Assembly: GCF_016920785.2 (NCBI RefSeq)
Contig: NW_024609839.1
Coordinates: forward strand, 27,346,749-27,410,748
DNA: 64,000 nucleotides
Source: Ixodes scapularis
Lineage: Eukaryota > Arthropoda > Arachnida > Ixodida > Ixodidae
Direction: 5' to 3'
In this document: in pieces, positions 1-12,109 of the stretch
Layout of the letters: every line of letters begins with the position of its first letter
Position numbering within the stretch: the first letter of the stretch is position 1
Program-made: the position numbers and the translations under genes
Notes under the pieces: model-generated
Told to the model about the DNA's origin: nothing
Seen by the model: the letters and a program-made list of their open reading frames with translations, nothing else
Database searches by the model: none

Positions 1-3000
1 GTGCGTGAGCGAGCGGTGCCCTTTGATTTCACAAGTTGTCCTCAATTAGTTTCTCCAGGGTGTTATGTCGCCCCACACAGAGCAACCAGTCTATGAATGC
101 GTTCATGGGTTATCCGAACGCTTGTTTCAGCGTCCACGTACACAGAACCCCGCCTCTCCATCGCTAGTTCCCACCGCCCCTTCACTTACCAAATATTTGA
201 GATGTCACAGCCCTGAGCATTTTAAGGCTAAACAGCCTTTCAGTAGGGTCAACCTGCGAAACGCTCATTCTGCCGATTCAGGTGCGGGGATGTGTTTTAT
301 CACTTCCACAATTATGTCACGCACAAAAAAAAAAAAAGAATGTACTCGATTAATTAAAAGTAAACATAATTCGGAATAAAAAAGACATAGAATATAAATA
401 CCGAATAGCTTATTTATTTTTCTATATAAAGCGGGCTCAAATTATGGCTATATTTAATTTAGGGTGAAATTTTACAATTAATTTAAATTGCTTGGAGAAA
501 ATAAATTAAACTGAAGTGGTACCTCTCGATTACACATGTATAAGACGGCAAATGTATTCAGTAAGCGACACTTGTTATAAATCCTAAGATACAAGGACTA
601 GAGTTTGCCCTGTTTACCTCGTGTCCCTGCGTTATTTTGCGCAATTATATGCCTAACTAAAATGAACCATCTAGCCCAGCGACTTACCTTACTAAGATTC
701 AAGGCCCAAAATATTGCACCAAAATGTAAAAAAAAAAATACAATATCTCCCTTTTTTTAATTTCTACTTAAAAAGTATATGGATGCAATTTAGGTGAAAA
801 TAAGAAAAGAGGGCGCGTACCATGCGTATCTAGGACCATTATTGCGAATATTTTCTTTTCTATTTACAACAGACTGCCTTAGTCTTATTTCACCAAAATG
901 TCAAAGATACAATATCTGGGTTATTTGTTTGAAGTTTAGTTGAAAGAAAAATAGGCCGCGCGTCATGCGTTTATGCGATTTTTATTGTGAGTATCTTCTT
1001 ATTCAGAACAAACTATCCCAAGCATTAAAATGCTCAGGGTAGTGACATCCCAACTATTGCTTGGTACGAAACGCGAGCAGCCGAAATGAAGTTCTTTTTT
1101 TAATTGTTCCATTGATCATTCATTCTTGTGGCAAGAAAGAAAAAAAAATGTACGCGGTCACTCGCCCCTCCTGCGTCGTATTTTTTCGGTGTGCCTCAAT
1201 GGATAAATTTAAAAAAAGATCTTTAAACAACTATTGTTTACTTCTGCAATAGGACTAACCTATATGTAGATATTAATCTTTCTTAGGCAAAGTGCCAGTA
1301 CCCACACGATTGTACAATGTGAAATGGAACTACACAACTAACTAAATAATGAATCAGCGCAAAAGTGGCGCGTAATTTTAAGCTATAAAAAAACGACAAA
1401 CACCAGAGGTTATAAAACTTCCAAGCCTCCTTTTTTATCTATAATTCTCTTCGCGAACGTCATTGATTACCCTCGAAAGAATAATAATAAAAAAAACATG
1501 AATATATTTGGATGACAGAATCCGCAAAATGCTCCGCCCTAGGGCAGTGTCGGGGAAGACCCAGATTTATTGGCTTCCATTGTCAGAGGGGTTTCGCGAA
1601 TCCCGGAAAGTAACAGAAGCGTTTTCAAAAAGCTCCACAAACGCTGTCAAGGTGACAAGGATTTCCCAGCTTATCCGATCATCATCTCTCGTGCCATTTC
1701 TTCAGCGCCTAGCAGCAATTCAAACCGAGTACTAATATCAGATGGAAACGCACGCGCTTGTATACGAAGCATGAAAACTACACCGAAGTGTTTCGCTTTT
1801 TATTCTTTGCCGAGTATTTGTTCTCAGGGACGCAGGCCTCTTCCTCTCTTTAGACTGGCGTTTCGTGTGACGACATATCCTCAGGCGCAAAAGTCATCAG
1901 CCCCTGAACGTCTCCTTCTTTTTTACATTATTATGAGGGCGTATGGTGTTCTCGATCCCTAAGTCGAAGACTATGAAATTTGTTCAACGTGTAATATTGA
2001 GGGTGCTTCTCAGAACGCCGGCAAAACAGTTCCTTCGAAAAGAAAGCACTGTGCTGAGAACAAAGGTTGATATCACATGGCGCTCTTTCAAAGGCCCTAT
2101 TTAGGGAAATTATTATTTTTGGGTATAATGAAGTCAATATTGGCTTTCGAGTAACTACCTCTTTAAATAGTCGATTTAAAGGTAAGGCCTTTTTTAGAAG
2201 GTCCCTGGTCATCATTAAGCATGACTAAATCAGCCGTTTACAAAAGCATAAGTCGCGCGGCAATCTACGCCGTTACAAACCTAAATAGAACAAATTAAAA
2301 AAAAAAAAAAAACGCGTTTTTATGCACGCGTTTTTAGGCTTTGGACTTGTATCATAAGATGTGCCTACACCAGCGGTCCTCTTCCTCGTGGCCAAAGCGT
2401 GCAACCACCGTTTTACCTTCGTCTTAGAAGACAGTGAAGTGTGGAGCGTTCCGGCAAAATGAATGACTGTGCTGTTCACGTGACATTGCAAAAATAAGCT
2501 CTGATTCTTAGGTTTGCCTTCGTCATGCTCAATGCTTGCTGGCCTAATGTTCGCAAACATTGTTATAATGCTTGAGCAGATATCTGACGAAATTGACAGT
2601 TCAATAAAGTGTCCCAAAATTCCAAGTCGTTTCTCGATATTATTCTGAATGATCGTAGCTCGGAAAGATTATTAGTCAAGAGTTTTGTCAAAAACGTATA
2701 CCTTCCGACAATAAACCGCACGCGTTGAATAACTGAACCTCCGAAGTTATTTCACAAAAATTCTAACTCAAACTCTTTAGCTACTTTCTTTTTTCCTCAG
2801 ATCCCCGCAAAGCTTTTGCGCTAGTTTTAAATACCCGCTCAAGGAAGTAAAAAAAAAAGTTGTTGGAGACTCTTTTGCAGTTCGCACACATAGTAAACCC
2901 ATGTCTATCCCGTCAAGTCACCCAAACAAGTCGAGCCGAGGATACTATGGACCCGGTCTTCATGTTGTGCACAGACGCACATACAAACGCACGCACACAT

Positions 3001-4147
3001 ACTATAAAACGCATACATACAACAATCTTTTTCGTGCGACGCAAACGCTGCAAGCACACAAGAATAAAAACCACGCACTCATGCACGGCTGCAGTCAAAG
3101 CAGGAGACACACGTGAAAACTTTTCCCGAAGAGACTCGCGCCAAGAACAGCGACTCGCACGATACTAAAGTCGATAAAAACTAACGAAAACAACACACAC
3201 AAAACTCGTTGGAGTGATAAACACTCCGGTAGTCTTAGCGTCCGCGTCACCGCCGTGCCTGATGAGCCGAGCCAGAGCCACGGAGCCGAAATAAGAACCA
3301 AATCCAGAGCCAACGCGAGAGTCTCGGCAGACTCTGCTAATACCTGAGCTCCACCAGAGAAGGAAGAGTGTGAACACACTCTTCTTAAAGCTAAATATAG
3401 GAGTTCGGTGATGCAACGGATTGTAACGCCTACCGCTGCTTCTCCACTCGCAGGCAATTAAACAAACAAAAACAGAGTGAAAAAATCAAGTAGGAAAAGA
3501 AACAACAACGTCGCCACCTAGACAAGCTCCACCTGGCGATGCATTTCGAGGGATTAGTCTGGCAATGTGCTCCTGCGCGTTTTCGCCACAGGGATTTCTT
3601 TTTTTTTTTTTTTTTTTCTTATGGCTATCGTTTAGATCTTTGTTCTTTTGTTTTGCAACAAAACGCGCTAACCTGGGACGACGGAATGTACGCTAGGAGG
3701 GCACGTATCGTTATTATTATAGCAACACGCTCTCGTTTCCAGCACCAATTCTTAGAAAAAAAAAATAAACATTTTATAAAAAGAAAACCCAACGTTTAGA
3801 TCTAGGAGAATATGAGGAGTACAGAACGCAGGTTAGAAGGAGAGTGGGGGAAGCTGAGAGCAAGACACATAAGCGTACGCTCTTCTTTTTTTATTTTTAT
3901 TTTTGAGTAGTTTGGGGTGCATTGACAAAATAACGCGAGACCAAAGTTTTGGGTGATGAAACTAAAAGTCTGCGTCAGAAAAGTTTGACGAAAATGTAGC
4001 GAAAGCAAACTTTTGAGTGCGCAGCTGCCAGAGCAGTTCCACTCAAATGTCAAATGTTAAATGCGATCGCATTTGCTTTTCGGTACACCTTCTCCTTTAC
4101 TTATCTTCCACTCGTTCATCGATTGCGGGAATCGGCTATTTGTAATA
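1..4147. other. AT-rich intergenic sequence, no gene recognised
   Basis: No open frame here resembles a known protein; the longest are about 100-130 codons without recognisable domains. The stretch holds poly-A and poly-T runs (for example near 2298-2312 and 3598-3617), a CA-rich patch near 2970-3010, a short perfect hairpin near 3366-3385 and the 174-bp tandem duplication listed separately. Nothing else could be supported. Confidence 0.6.
717..1060. repeat. Diverged two-copy tandem duplication, period about 174 bp
   Basis: The word CACCAAAATGT followed by ACAATATCT occurs at 717 and again at 891. Downstream in both copies come, in the same order, a TTTAG-TGAAA patch, a GGC-GCG..CATGCGT word, and a block ending TATTTTCTT or GTATCTTCTT. 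Similarity fades towards 1010-1060. The function is unknown; it could be an old segmental duplication or subterminal repeats of an unrecognised transposon. Confidence 0.5.
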
Positions 4148-4155
4148 CTTGTAAT

Positions 4156-5028
4156 CAGACTTGGACGTAGTTCAACTACTCTACTCAAACTACTGTAGTT
4201 TAACTACTTTACCGAGTAACTTGGTAACTTTCAATTACAACTCTATTTGGGTAATTAGTAGTTTAATTTAACTACGTTTTTCAGGTAACTTCTACTCAAA
4301 TTACTAACTACTTTCGAAATTTAATCCTATTTTTTTTTCATCACAAAAGTTTGAGTGCAGAAATAAATAAGACTTTGGCAGACTAAGTGGTATTCACGAA
4401 CAAGGGGCCCCCTCACATTCCGTTCCCACGCACTTACACTCGGCATCCCTAGAAACTGCATCACACGCGTCCTTGGGCCAAGGTGGCGACGACGAGCAGC
4501 CAAAACATAACACCGGCGCGCACGAACGCAGTCAGAGATGCTTGACAAGCCTTGGTCGGGTGTTGACCTAATCCGGTAATGCACTCAAGCGCCGCGTTTC
4601 CAGCTGCAAACGTGAAAGACGGGGACACTCCGAGGGTTGTTGTTGTTTTCATGGTGTGCCTTTAGTGAGTTCTGACTCAAGTGGTAGGTTCCACGGTAGG
4701 CGCCACTGGGATGACCTCGCAGCTGGGTGCCTGTTCTCATGGTCGCCTCGTCGTCAGCGCATTCCCTTGCAAAGCGCGCACTTCCCCGCGCATAAACGCA
4801 GACACGAATAATCCGTTCATGGCAGCACGTTTCCGCTTCCAGCTGCAACTGTACGAGCGCCGATGCTTGTTCACGTAATCCTTCGCGTCCTTCCGACCTT
4901 CCACGCCAGGGAGACCTCCTCTTTGTTGAAAACGTTTTACTTGTCAGGGCGCGTCAGGATACCGTAGTCGCCGGCGAAGATTTCGAGTCACCCTTGGGAG
5001 ATCCTTTTGTTAAACCCAACGTCAACGG

Positions 5029-5067
<39 letters not shown>

Positions 5068-5760
5068 TGGCGTGGCTATAACATTGCAACGAGACGCGCA
5101 TTCGTCCGGATGTTCTCATCGTCGGGGCGCGAGACTTGATACCGTGACGGTCAGGTGCACTCGCTCGGCGAAATCTCCGAACGTCGTGAGAATAAAGAGG
5201 GGCCAGTCATAACAATCTCAACTTTCCGAAGAAAAAAAGAAAAAAAAAGGAGAGTTTGTTATAAAAGACCCTCTAGCCGAGGCAAGCCTCACATGTTTCG
5301 TCATGGACACCAAAGATGCCGACACTCGCTCACCCGACCCTGCACAGCCTGCTTCTGAAATTGAACGCTGTCTTTGCATCCAGCGCCACGGTGGAACGTC
5401 TTTTTAGCTTGACCGAGGACGTTATTAGAAGGAGAAGAGGAAAACTCTCCGATAACAACTTTGAAAGACAATTGCTTCGGCGAGCAAATAAACTATTTTG
5501 AAAGTCATAAAATGACTGCATTTATTTCCGGCTCGCAGGGTTTTTCACTGATCAAAACTTCTGTTCATTTTGCTGCCACAAAAACATCAAAAGTAACTTC
5601 GAAAGTAACTTCAAAGTAATTCGCTACTTTTTTACAGTAGTTAGTAGTTTACTCAATTACTATTACAAATGCGTAATTTCCACTCTACTTCAACTACTTT
5701 TGGCGTCGATACTCAGTAACTTAACTTAACTACATTTTTTGAGTAATTTGTACATGTCTG
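4156..5760 (+). mobile_element. hAT-superfamily DNA transposon, degenerate, with perfect 8-bp TSD
   Basis: The element begins CAGACTTGGACGTAGTT, and its other end read in reverse complement begins CAGACATGTAC. It is flanked on both sides by the identical octamer CTTGTAAT (4148-4155 and 5761-5768), the 8-bp duplication diagnostic of hAT transposons. About 150 bp at each end are full of AACTAC/GTAGTT words, probable transposase-binding repeats. The interior is 1.6 kb, shorter than an autonomous hAT, and keeps only the last part of a transposase frame at 5316-5501. A 32-base T run lies at 5033-5064. It is not autonomous. Confidence 0.9.
5316..5501 (+). pseudogene. hAT transposase C-terminal dimerisation domain remnant
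   Basis: Sixty-one codons end in a natural stop. The frame reads HSLLLKLNAVFASSATVERL, then FSL, an RRRRGKLSDNNFERQLL segment and the terminal residues. This matches the conserved C-terminus of hAT transposases (S-S-A-x-VERLFS followed by R-x-x-LSDxNFExxLLL), which mediates dimerisation and closes the RNase H-like fold. The BED finger and catalytic DDE part are not detectable upstream, so this is the tail of a decayed gene. It lies inside the 4156-5760 element in the orientation expected for its transposase. Confidence 0.85.
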
Positions 5761-5798
5761 CTTGTAATCTACAGCGCACAAGAACCACTCACACCGAA

Positions 5799-5871
5799 AT
5801 GCGCGCACCAGTAAAAATGAATCACTAAATAAGCGCTCTGAATGAACGATTCATTTTTCACTGGTGTGCTT
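5799..5871. repeat. Hairpin repeat
   Basis: GCGCACCAGTAAAAATGA on the left pairs with TTCATTTTTCACTGGTGTGC on the right with few mismatches, around a loop of about 30 bp. Weaker complementarity continues outward (ACTCACACCGAAAT against GAGTGTGAAATTCG). It is probably a short foldback or MITE remnant directly beside the hAT right target duplication. Confidence 0.5.
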
Positions 5872-5923
5872 GTTTGAGTGTGAAATTCGAATGGTTTTTG
5901 TGCCCTCCTCCTCTGCTACGTAT

Positions 5924-6267
5924 GCCTGGGCAGAGCCTCCTTTATACTCACAAAGCCTGACAGTGCGACGAGGGAGCCATAGACTGCCCGGTTGCAGATT
6001 TGGAGCGCGAGGATCTGGTAGCACAGAGCATCAAAGAGCCATTTCTCGGGGAACCTGGACGTCAGCGCACAGCTTTTGCAGCGGCGAGGACCCGAAACAC
6101 ACTCGTTCGCTCGGGAGAATAGTGTTTCAACGTTTCGCCGCAGCGGGGCACCAGGCACGTGGCTCTCCTCTCATCCGTTGTCTGCCATTCCACCTTTTCC
6201 ATTTTGGTGACCGCTTCTCGTGGCAATCTGGCAGGCTTTGTCAGTATATAGGAGGCTATGGCCTGGG
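5924..6267. mobile_element. Inverted-repeat (MITE-like) element, family G copy 1
   Basis: The left end contains GCAGAGCCTCCTTTATACTC followed by ACAAAGCCTG. The right end in reverse complement contains CATAGCCTCCTATATACTGA then CAAAGCCTG. The interior matches the reverse complement of 30418-30795, including a shared GGATGAGAGGAGAGCC word in that orientation. Open frames across it (up to 161 codons) resemble no protein. The target duplication could not be defined. Confidence 0.6.
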
Positions 6268-8424
6268 GTCATGGGTAGCTTCGTGCGTGCGTCATCGAAC
6301 TACGGGAGGCATAAGACGCGGTTGGCTCAGATCTATGGTAGAAGCCTGACGCTCGCTGGAAGTGCTCCGGTCTTCTTCAGATTACTTCTCAAGAGAAAGA
6401 AATGGTCGAATTGACTTTCTGTCTTCCTTCGAACGAGGAAAGGCATACGTCGCCACGGCTACGCTCCACCTTTAGTAGGTAAGGAAGTAGAGACAAAGTA
6501 AATCAAGAAACAAAGCATTCGTATTGATTAAAAATGCAAGGATGTTTCGTGCTCAGCTGATATCGTCTTAGTTGAATTAGCGGAATGTCTTCATAGACCA
6601 AATGTCAAACTGATGGTCGGATTTTGACATAGACCGCAGCGAAGCACTGCAGAAACGCAGCCCCACTATTTGGAGAATATTTGTAGACGTGTGAAGGATA
6701 CGAAGAATTTTTGATATGACAGAACGGGCGGGTCGGTAGGGATAATTAAACTTGAGGAAGAAACCGAGAGTGAAGCACCATTGCGTGGTGATATAATTTC
6801 ATTAATTGTGTCCGGTCGTCTTTCTCGTTTACTGAGATTCAATACTGTAATGTAACCTAGTTGTAGGAGTCTCGTATGAAGTATTTTGTTTCCGCAATCT
6901 AGATTCATAAGATATAAAATATTTCTCTTATCTTTTTTGACCCCCCATCTTGTTCTGGAAGGCTGCGCAGCATTTTCGTACGGCCCGGATTCGACTTTTG
7001 TTTTCTCCTTAGGGGGCAGGATCTCGTCAAGCTGCAAATTTTCAGCTTTTTTTAATGCCCGCCGCCCCTTTTTTTAAAGGCAAAAGAAATAAATGTTATT
7101 AGTTTTTTTTATTATTTAATATTTCTTGTTTTTAGCTATCAATTTAAATTTTCTTAATGCCCTAATTTCCCTATACCATTCAGGACGTCACAGCTCCCGT
7201 AGACATGTAAACGACGAGTATACTCTAAGACGTTTTAATAAAAAACGATTTGTTTGAACCGTTGTATACAAACTCATATACAGTGTTCAAAAATGACGTT
7301 TCATCAAATTGACGCTGAAAACAAAATAATATTCTGAATACTTTTTGACTGTACTTGGCGTTAATTTAACTCTAAGAAAATCACAAAACAAAAACAGATC
7401 GGAAACTACATTTACCCACTCTAACAAAACTGTCATTTCTCAATTTTTTTTTTTCGGGAGGCATTTTTTTTTTTTTTTTGTCTTTTTAAGACGTCAAACA
7501 AAAAAATTAAAAAAGAAAGAACAGCAGGCTTGCAGCGCGTTAGCGTAGAGATACGAAAGAAGCAAGACCTCAAACACACGAAAGTACACGAAGTAAAAAT
7601 ATATAAATTTACAAGAAAGCGGGAAACAACAGGAACAACCGGTGTAACGGACAAGGGTTAAACTCACAACAACAAAGAAAACTTCATAAACACCGCCATC
7701 ATGGAGCAGCTCGGGATCTCAGCGGACCTAGGGCTTCGTACATATCTCATGTTTGGCCACTAAACGATATTGTGACTTGTGATTTGTTTTTTAATCCTCA
7801 TGTTTTGAAAAGTGTATATTTCTTCTTCTTTTAGGATTTCAAACTTCGTCTGCTCGTAGCCCGTCGAAAACTGAAAGGGAACTAAGGCCTTGTCAAACAC
7901 CTAGGCCTTTTAGACTTCGTTCCCCTTTCCAATACTGTACGTCAAACACAAATAAAGAAAAACACAAGTTTCAAACATCGCCCTGCAATCCAGTAATAGC
8001 TACTAAAAAATATATTTTGTTTGGTGCCCGAGGGCAAGAAAACTATTTAGCGGATTCGCCGTATTTCAACCAACAGAACCATGCCACGCATCCCTCTAGG
8101 AAAGAAGGGAAGAAAGGTACCATCGTCCGAGGAAGTATCTTTCCGTCCTTTAGCTTCGTTCATCTCTTGGAACAACATCAGGGAGTCCGGTTTACGGCAC
8201 CGAGTCCCCAGGGACCCGTTGTGCCGAGACGGCCAGGTACGGCCGTATACGTTGACGCCGCAGTGCTTGCGTTGTCCAAGTCAGGTCGTCTCTACGTCGG
8301 GTGTTTCTTATCGGTGTGCAGGCGGGCTGTACGTCCGATTCTAACGAAGGGATCGAAGATAAAACGGGTCTACGGTATTTTACGGACTGTACGCTGTTTA
8401 AAAGCACGTCCGTATTTGATCACA
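6268..8424. other. Intergenic sequence without recognised gene
   Basis: A 123-codon open frame runs on the minus strand over 6666-7037 and contains an ERRPDTINEI stretch. I do not recognise it and it has no supporting context. A degenerate hairpin lies near 7875-7932 (AAGGCCT words facing each other). Poly-T runs lie near 7444 and 7463. Nothing else was supportable. Confidence 0.45.
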
Positions 8425-8515
8425 CCAAGTGTGCGCAGAGACCAGATCCACCTGAAGCGAAGCTTCTCCACATGCGCCATGCCGACAGCAGCGCCACCGT
8501 AGTGGCCTGACGTTA
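8425..8515 (-). repeat. Fragment of the TATAGACC MITE family
   Basis: The segment with GCCGACAGCAGCGCCACCGT preceded by a GTGTGCGCAGA block is nearly the reverse complement of 45330-45400 within the TATAGACC element at 45287-45457. Only the central part of the element is present. Confidence 0.55.
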
Positions 8516-8563
8516 AAGCCGGGCGCTGGCGTGTAGTCCGCGCTCTGTACATATTTAAAAGTT

Positions 8564-8806
8564 GAAATTTTAGGTGGCGCGGACTATCTGCGGGTACGGA
8601 CTATACCAGTATTTTTTTTTCTTAAGACCTGCTTATTGTTACGGGACGAGACTTCACAGACCTTGTGAAGGACAGATCTTATTAATTTCTATGTGGTATA
8701 AGATATGTTCCCGTTAATAAAGCGGACGTTTTTATAAAAAGGGACATAATTTTTAGACCGAAATTTATCGTGGCGGATTATACAGCGGGTGCGGAATAAT
8801 AAAGAG
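8564..8806. repeat. Pair of related GTGGCGCGGACTAT-type words about 195 bp apart
   Basis: GAAATTTTAGGTGGCGCGGA at 8564 is echoed by GAAATTTATCGTGGCGGATT near 8760. Each is followed by a GCGGGT-CGGA-TAT word. Such repeated CGGACTATA/CGGATTATA words resemble transposon subterminal repeats, but no element boundaries could be fixed. Confidence 0.4.
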
Positions 8807-8814
8807 TTTTAGAG

Positions 8815-8922
8815 GATCTTTCCGATGACCCCGATGACCATACCCGATAACGGTATGATGCATGCGCAAAAGCGCCGGTGGTGTATCGGGTAGGTGCTGT
8901 CATCGGAGTCATCAGAATGATC
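8815..8922. mobile_element. Short 108-bp palindromic MITE
   Basis: The left arm GATCTTTCCGATGACCCCGA matches the reverse complement of the right end (GATCATTCTGATGACTCCGA), and the match continues inward through GATGACC-TACCCGATA. The arms are about 40 bp with a small loop of about 30 bp. No target duplication is clear. Confidence 0.55.
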
Positions 8923-10272
8923 TACTGATACTCTTCATTAACAGGAAAATACTGTAATTATTCTGCACCCAATCCGGGTAAATAATAATTCGAAGTTGCA
9001 AGCGTTTGTGACAGAAAATGCGTGATTGATGGAAGAACAAGTTTTGTTTACTTATGTGACACGACTGTAGAGTTTTCGGGTCTCCTGTATCTAAATGTAT
9101 TTCCTGTGTCTAGTATCTAATTCTCCAGTTGCATTTATGAGCTAGTTGCTAGCCTCGATAGTACGTATTTTGTTGTCCTCGATGCGCTTTTCTTAAGAAA
9201 TCTCTCCGTTTACAAACCTGTGCATATGTCCGCTTTTTTTTTTTAGGAGGACAATGCAAACGTTTTGTGCGTGACTGCATTGAATTGACTTAGATTGAAC
9301 TTTATTTTCAGCAACATTATGCCGAGGATACCGGACTCAAAGCTACCATGTGCTATCTTTATGGGGTCCGGTGCCATTGCACGTACAGGGAACGCATGAT
9401 TTAAATACCATCCTATTTAAACATTTAAACTGTAGCAACCATCATGTGAAAAGAAAGGTGGAAGATGTTATTTGTGACAAGCATCACCGGAGTTTCAAGA
9501 TGCCTCGTTAAGAGAAAACTAGAGTCGGTTGTACATCGGCGATACAGCTTTAATTGCAAAAACAACAGTGCCTTCTTTTTTTTTTAAAGAGATATGTGCA
9601 TTTAAATAAAACATAGAATAGCTGCCTTTTATATATAATGTGGGAGCTGTTTCCAGTGTTCCCCATCGCCTTCCGTTTTCCCCCTCCCCGCGTCTGCACT
9701 GTGCACATACTTTCTCCCCCCTCCCCCATGATGTCACGTGTCCTAGTTGCCGAGGCAGGTCTGACTTCTCGCAAGATGTCAACCAAGGGCAAGGGTCACG
9801 TGGCCATAGAGGGCACTGCGGACAAGGAGGCCAGTTGACAAAGAAGAAAGCGGCCGATGCTGGTTCTCTCTTGACCGGACTCCCGACCGTGAAGTGCCTG
9901 GCTGGCGCGGACCCACGGAGACGTCGGCAGCTGGACAGCCTCCGTGGGTATTGGTGCTGCCCGCCGCTTCCTGTGCATGCTTCAAGCCATCTTGACCACG
10001 AGGACGAGGGCAAAGGGACCCTCCTGTGACACCGGTCCCCCTCTGAACTACCAAGCGATGAGCCCTGGCAGGACGAGATCTTGCGAGACTAAACAGGTTT
10101 AAGAGAGATGGTCTGCGACATTCTTATATTCTGAGGCGATCTGTCGGGAACGTGGAAAACTCTTTGAGTATATGCAGCAACTCTTCTTAAAATAAATCCG
10201 GGCACATGGGCTTGAGTGTCTGATCTATTCCATACTGTGCTGTGCTGAATCTCAACTTAACACGGACTGAAC
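8923..10272. other. Intergenic sequence; CpG-rich block 9640-10050
   Basis: The stretch has no recognised gene. The GC-rich block at 9640-10050 carries long open frames on both strands, which is a composition effect and not evidence of coding. An AATAAA signal occurs near 10191 downstream of the block, so a 3' UTR or LTR-type sequence is possible but unproven. Confidence 0.4.
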
Positions 10273-10274
10273 TA

Positions 10275-11586
10275 CGAGGCAGAGTAAAAAAATAACCGCT
10301 ATTTAGCCATGAGAAAATCAAATCTAGTGATAGACTGCTGCGCTGCTAATCTGTGTTGACTGACCAGAAGAGGAAGCATAGAACGCCGGCTTAACGACTT
10401 GATGGGAAATGTCACGTGACCACAGGAAATTAAAAATGGCGACCCCATTGTTAGCATGCACCAGGGAGGACCAGCGTTGGGTTATCCGATTTTTGGGCGC
10501 AGAGGGCGAAAAACCGTCGGATATTCATCGCAGGATGCTGAAGCAGTACGGAGACGCCTGTGTAACGCTTTGGCAGATGTACGAGTGTAACAAAAAAAGC
10601 TTCAAAGTGGAGCGTCCAGTTTGACTGACGCACCTCACTCCGGCCGGGCTCGCACTTCAAGGATGCCGGATTTAATATCCGCTGTGGAACGGCTCATACA
10701 CGGGAACCGGCGTGTAACCATCATAAAGTGGCTGGTGAATTGAATATTAGCCATGGCTAGGCGCACCATAATTTATGATTTTCTGCAATACCACAAAGAG
10801 TTTACCAATTTGGTGCCAAAAGAACTTACGCCTGACCTGAAGGAGCGGCGTGTGGAAGCTTGTGAGACGCTACAGCGAAGCTACGCAGTCGAGGGAGGTG
10901 ATTTTGTTCGATGCATTGTCACCGCTGATGAATGCTGGGTACACTACTCCCAGCCAGAGAAAAAGCGAGCAAGCAAGGTGTGGCGACACACAACGTCACC
11001 AAGGCCGAAAAAGTTCAAGACAGTGCCAACGGTGGGCAGGCTAATGCTCACGGGTGTCTGGGATCATAAAGGCTCGATAGCTGAACAATAGATGCCTAAG
11101 AGACTCATTGCGAACAGTGCATTGTACTGCAACCTGCTTGCGAACCACTCGATGCCTGCAATCAGGTCAAAGCATCGCGGATTGCTCAGCTCAGGGGTGC
11201 TGCTGCAGCACGACAATGCGCGCCTTAACACGGCATGTACGAAAGCGCAAAAAATCAAAGGAGTGCGATTCGAGTGTATTCCACACCCACCATACTCGCC
11301 AGACCTCACACCGACTGATTTTTACCTGTTCAGGACCCTCAAAGCGGCTCTCGTGCGAAAGAAGTTTGATACAGATGATGACCTAAAAGCGGCGGTGCAT
11401 TCCTGGCTCCGGAGTCAGCCGCGAGCTTTTTTGTTTTTCCGCGGCATCTGTGCATTGGTGAAGTGTTGGCGCACATGTGTCGAGCGAGGAGGTGACTATG
11501 TTGAAAAGTAATAAAGGGCTTTTCATGATATTTATTCTACCACCCAAATAAAACATAAATTAAGGTTTCTTTTTGACTTTACCTCG
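10275..11586 (+). mobile_element. mariner transposon, 1312 bp, TA target duplication
   Basis: The left end CGAGGCAGAGTAAAAAAATA and the reverse-complemented right end CGAGGTAAAGTCAAAAAGAA match at about 23 of 31 positions. The element is flanked by TA on both sides (10273-10274 and 11587-11588). Total length and the single internal transposase are typical of mariner. It is a cut-and-paste element that integrates at TA; this copy is inactive because its transposase is interrupted. Confidence 0.92.
10436..11511 (+). pseudogene. mariner transposase (D,D34D) pseudogene
   Basis: The frame starts at an ATG at 10436 with a helix-turn-helix region (VIRFLGAEGEKPSDIHRRML) and shifts frame near 10610-10625. 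It then continues with a TGA at 10741 and a TAG at 11089. The catalytic aspartates are visible: TADECWVHYSQPE (codon 10927), LQHDNAR (codon 11212) and SPDLTPTDFYLF (codon 11317). The last two are separated by 34 residues, the mariner signature. The damage is one frameshift and two in-frame stops, so decay is moderate. Transposase would bind the terminal repeats and move the element, but none can be made from this copy. Confidence 0.93.
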
Positions 11587-12109
11587 TATAAGGCTACGAG
11601 CACTCGCTTCTGGCGTTTGACCACGCCTTGGCTGGACGGGCTCTTACGCGGAATGGGGACCCGTCAAAACTACTCGATAGCGCGTGCAGCTTTTGCGGTT
11701 AGTTCATGTTAACTTAATGCAAAATGTAGAATTAATAAAGGTCGTCCGCCGCACTTTGTGTTCCGGCCAGACTCTGGAAGCTACAAACGCCTTGCGATTG
11801 CTTGGGCCTCAGACTCAATTGAAAGCAATACCCGATTTAGATTATAATGACATGTGCACTACAAAAATCACAAGAGAATGCTTATAAGGCAGAAAAAACG
11901 TATCCTAATCTCTATCAAGCCGTGCGTACATTGCTGATGTCGCCCAACCGAAAAGAACGAGCACGGCAAAAGGCCATGGGTAGAAAAGCTCCCAAACGAC
12001 GAGTTATGGTAACTCAAGCACGCGTGACAACCTCACTCAATTCACACGCACCGAATTCGTTAAGCCGTACTATAACTCCGTCCCTCCCTAAGTTCGCAGC
12101 GCAGTGAAA

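Noticed and set aside
5864..6349. 161-codon plus-strand frame
   Set aside because: It runs through an inverted-repeat element that has a non-coding copy elsewhere in the window.
9519..10029. Long overlapping frames on both strands (164 and 129 codons)
   Set aside because: Mutually overlapping frames in a GC-rich patch with low-complexity composition; no protein family recognised.
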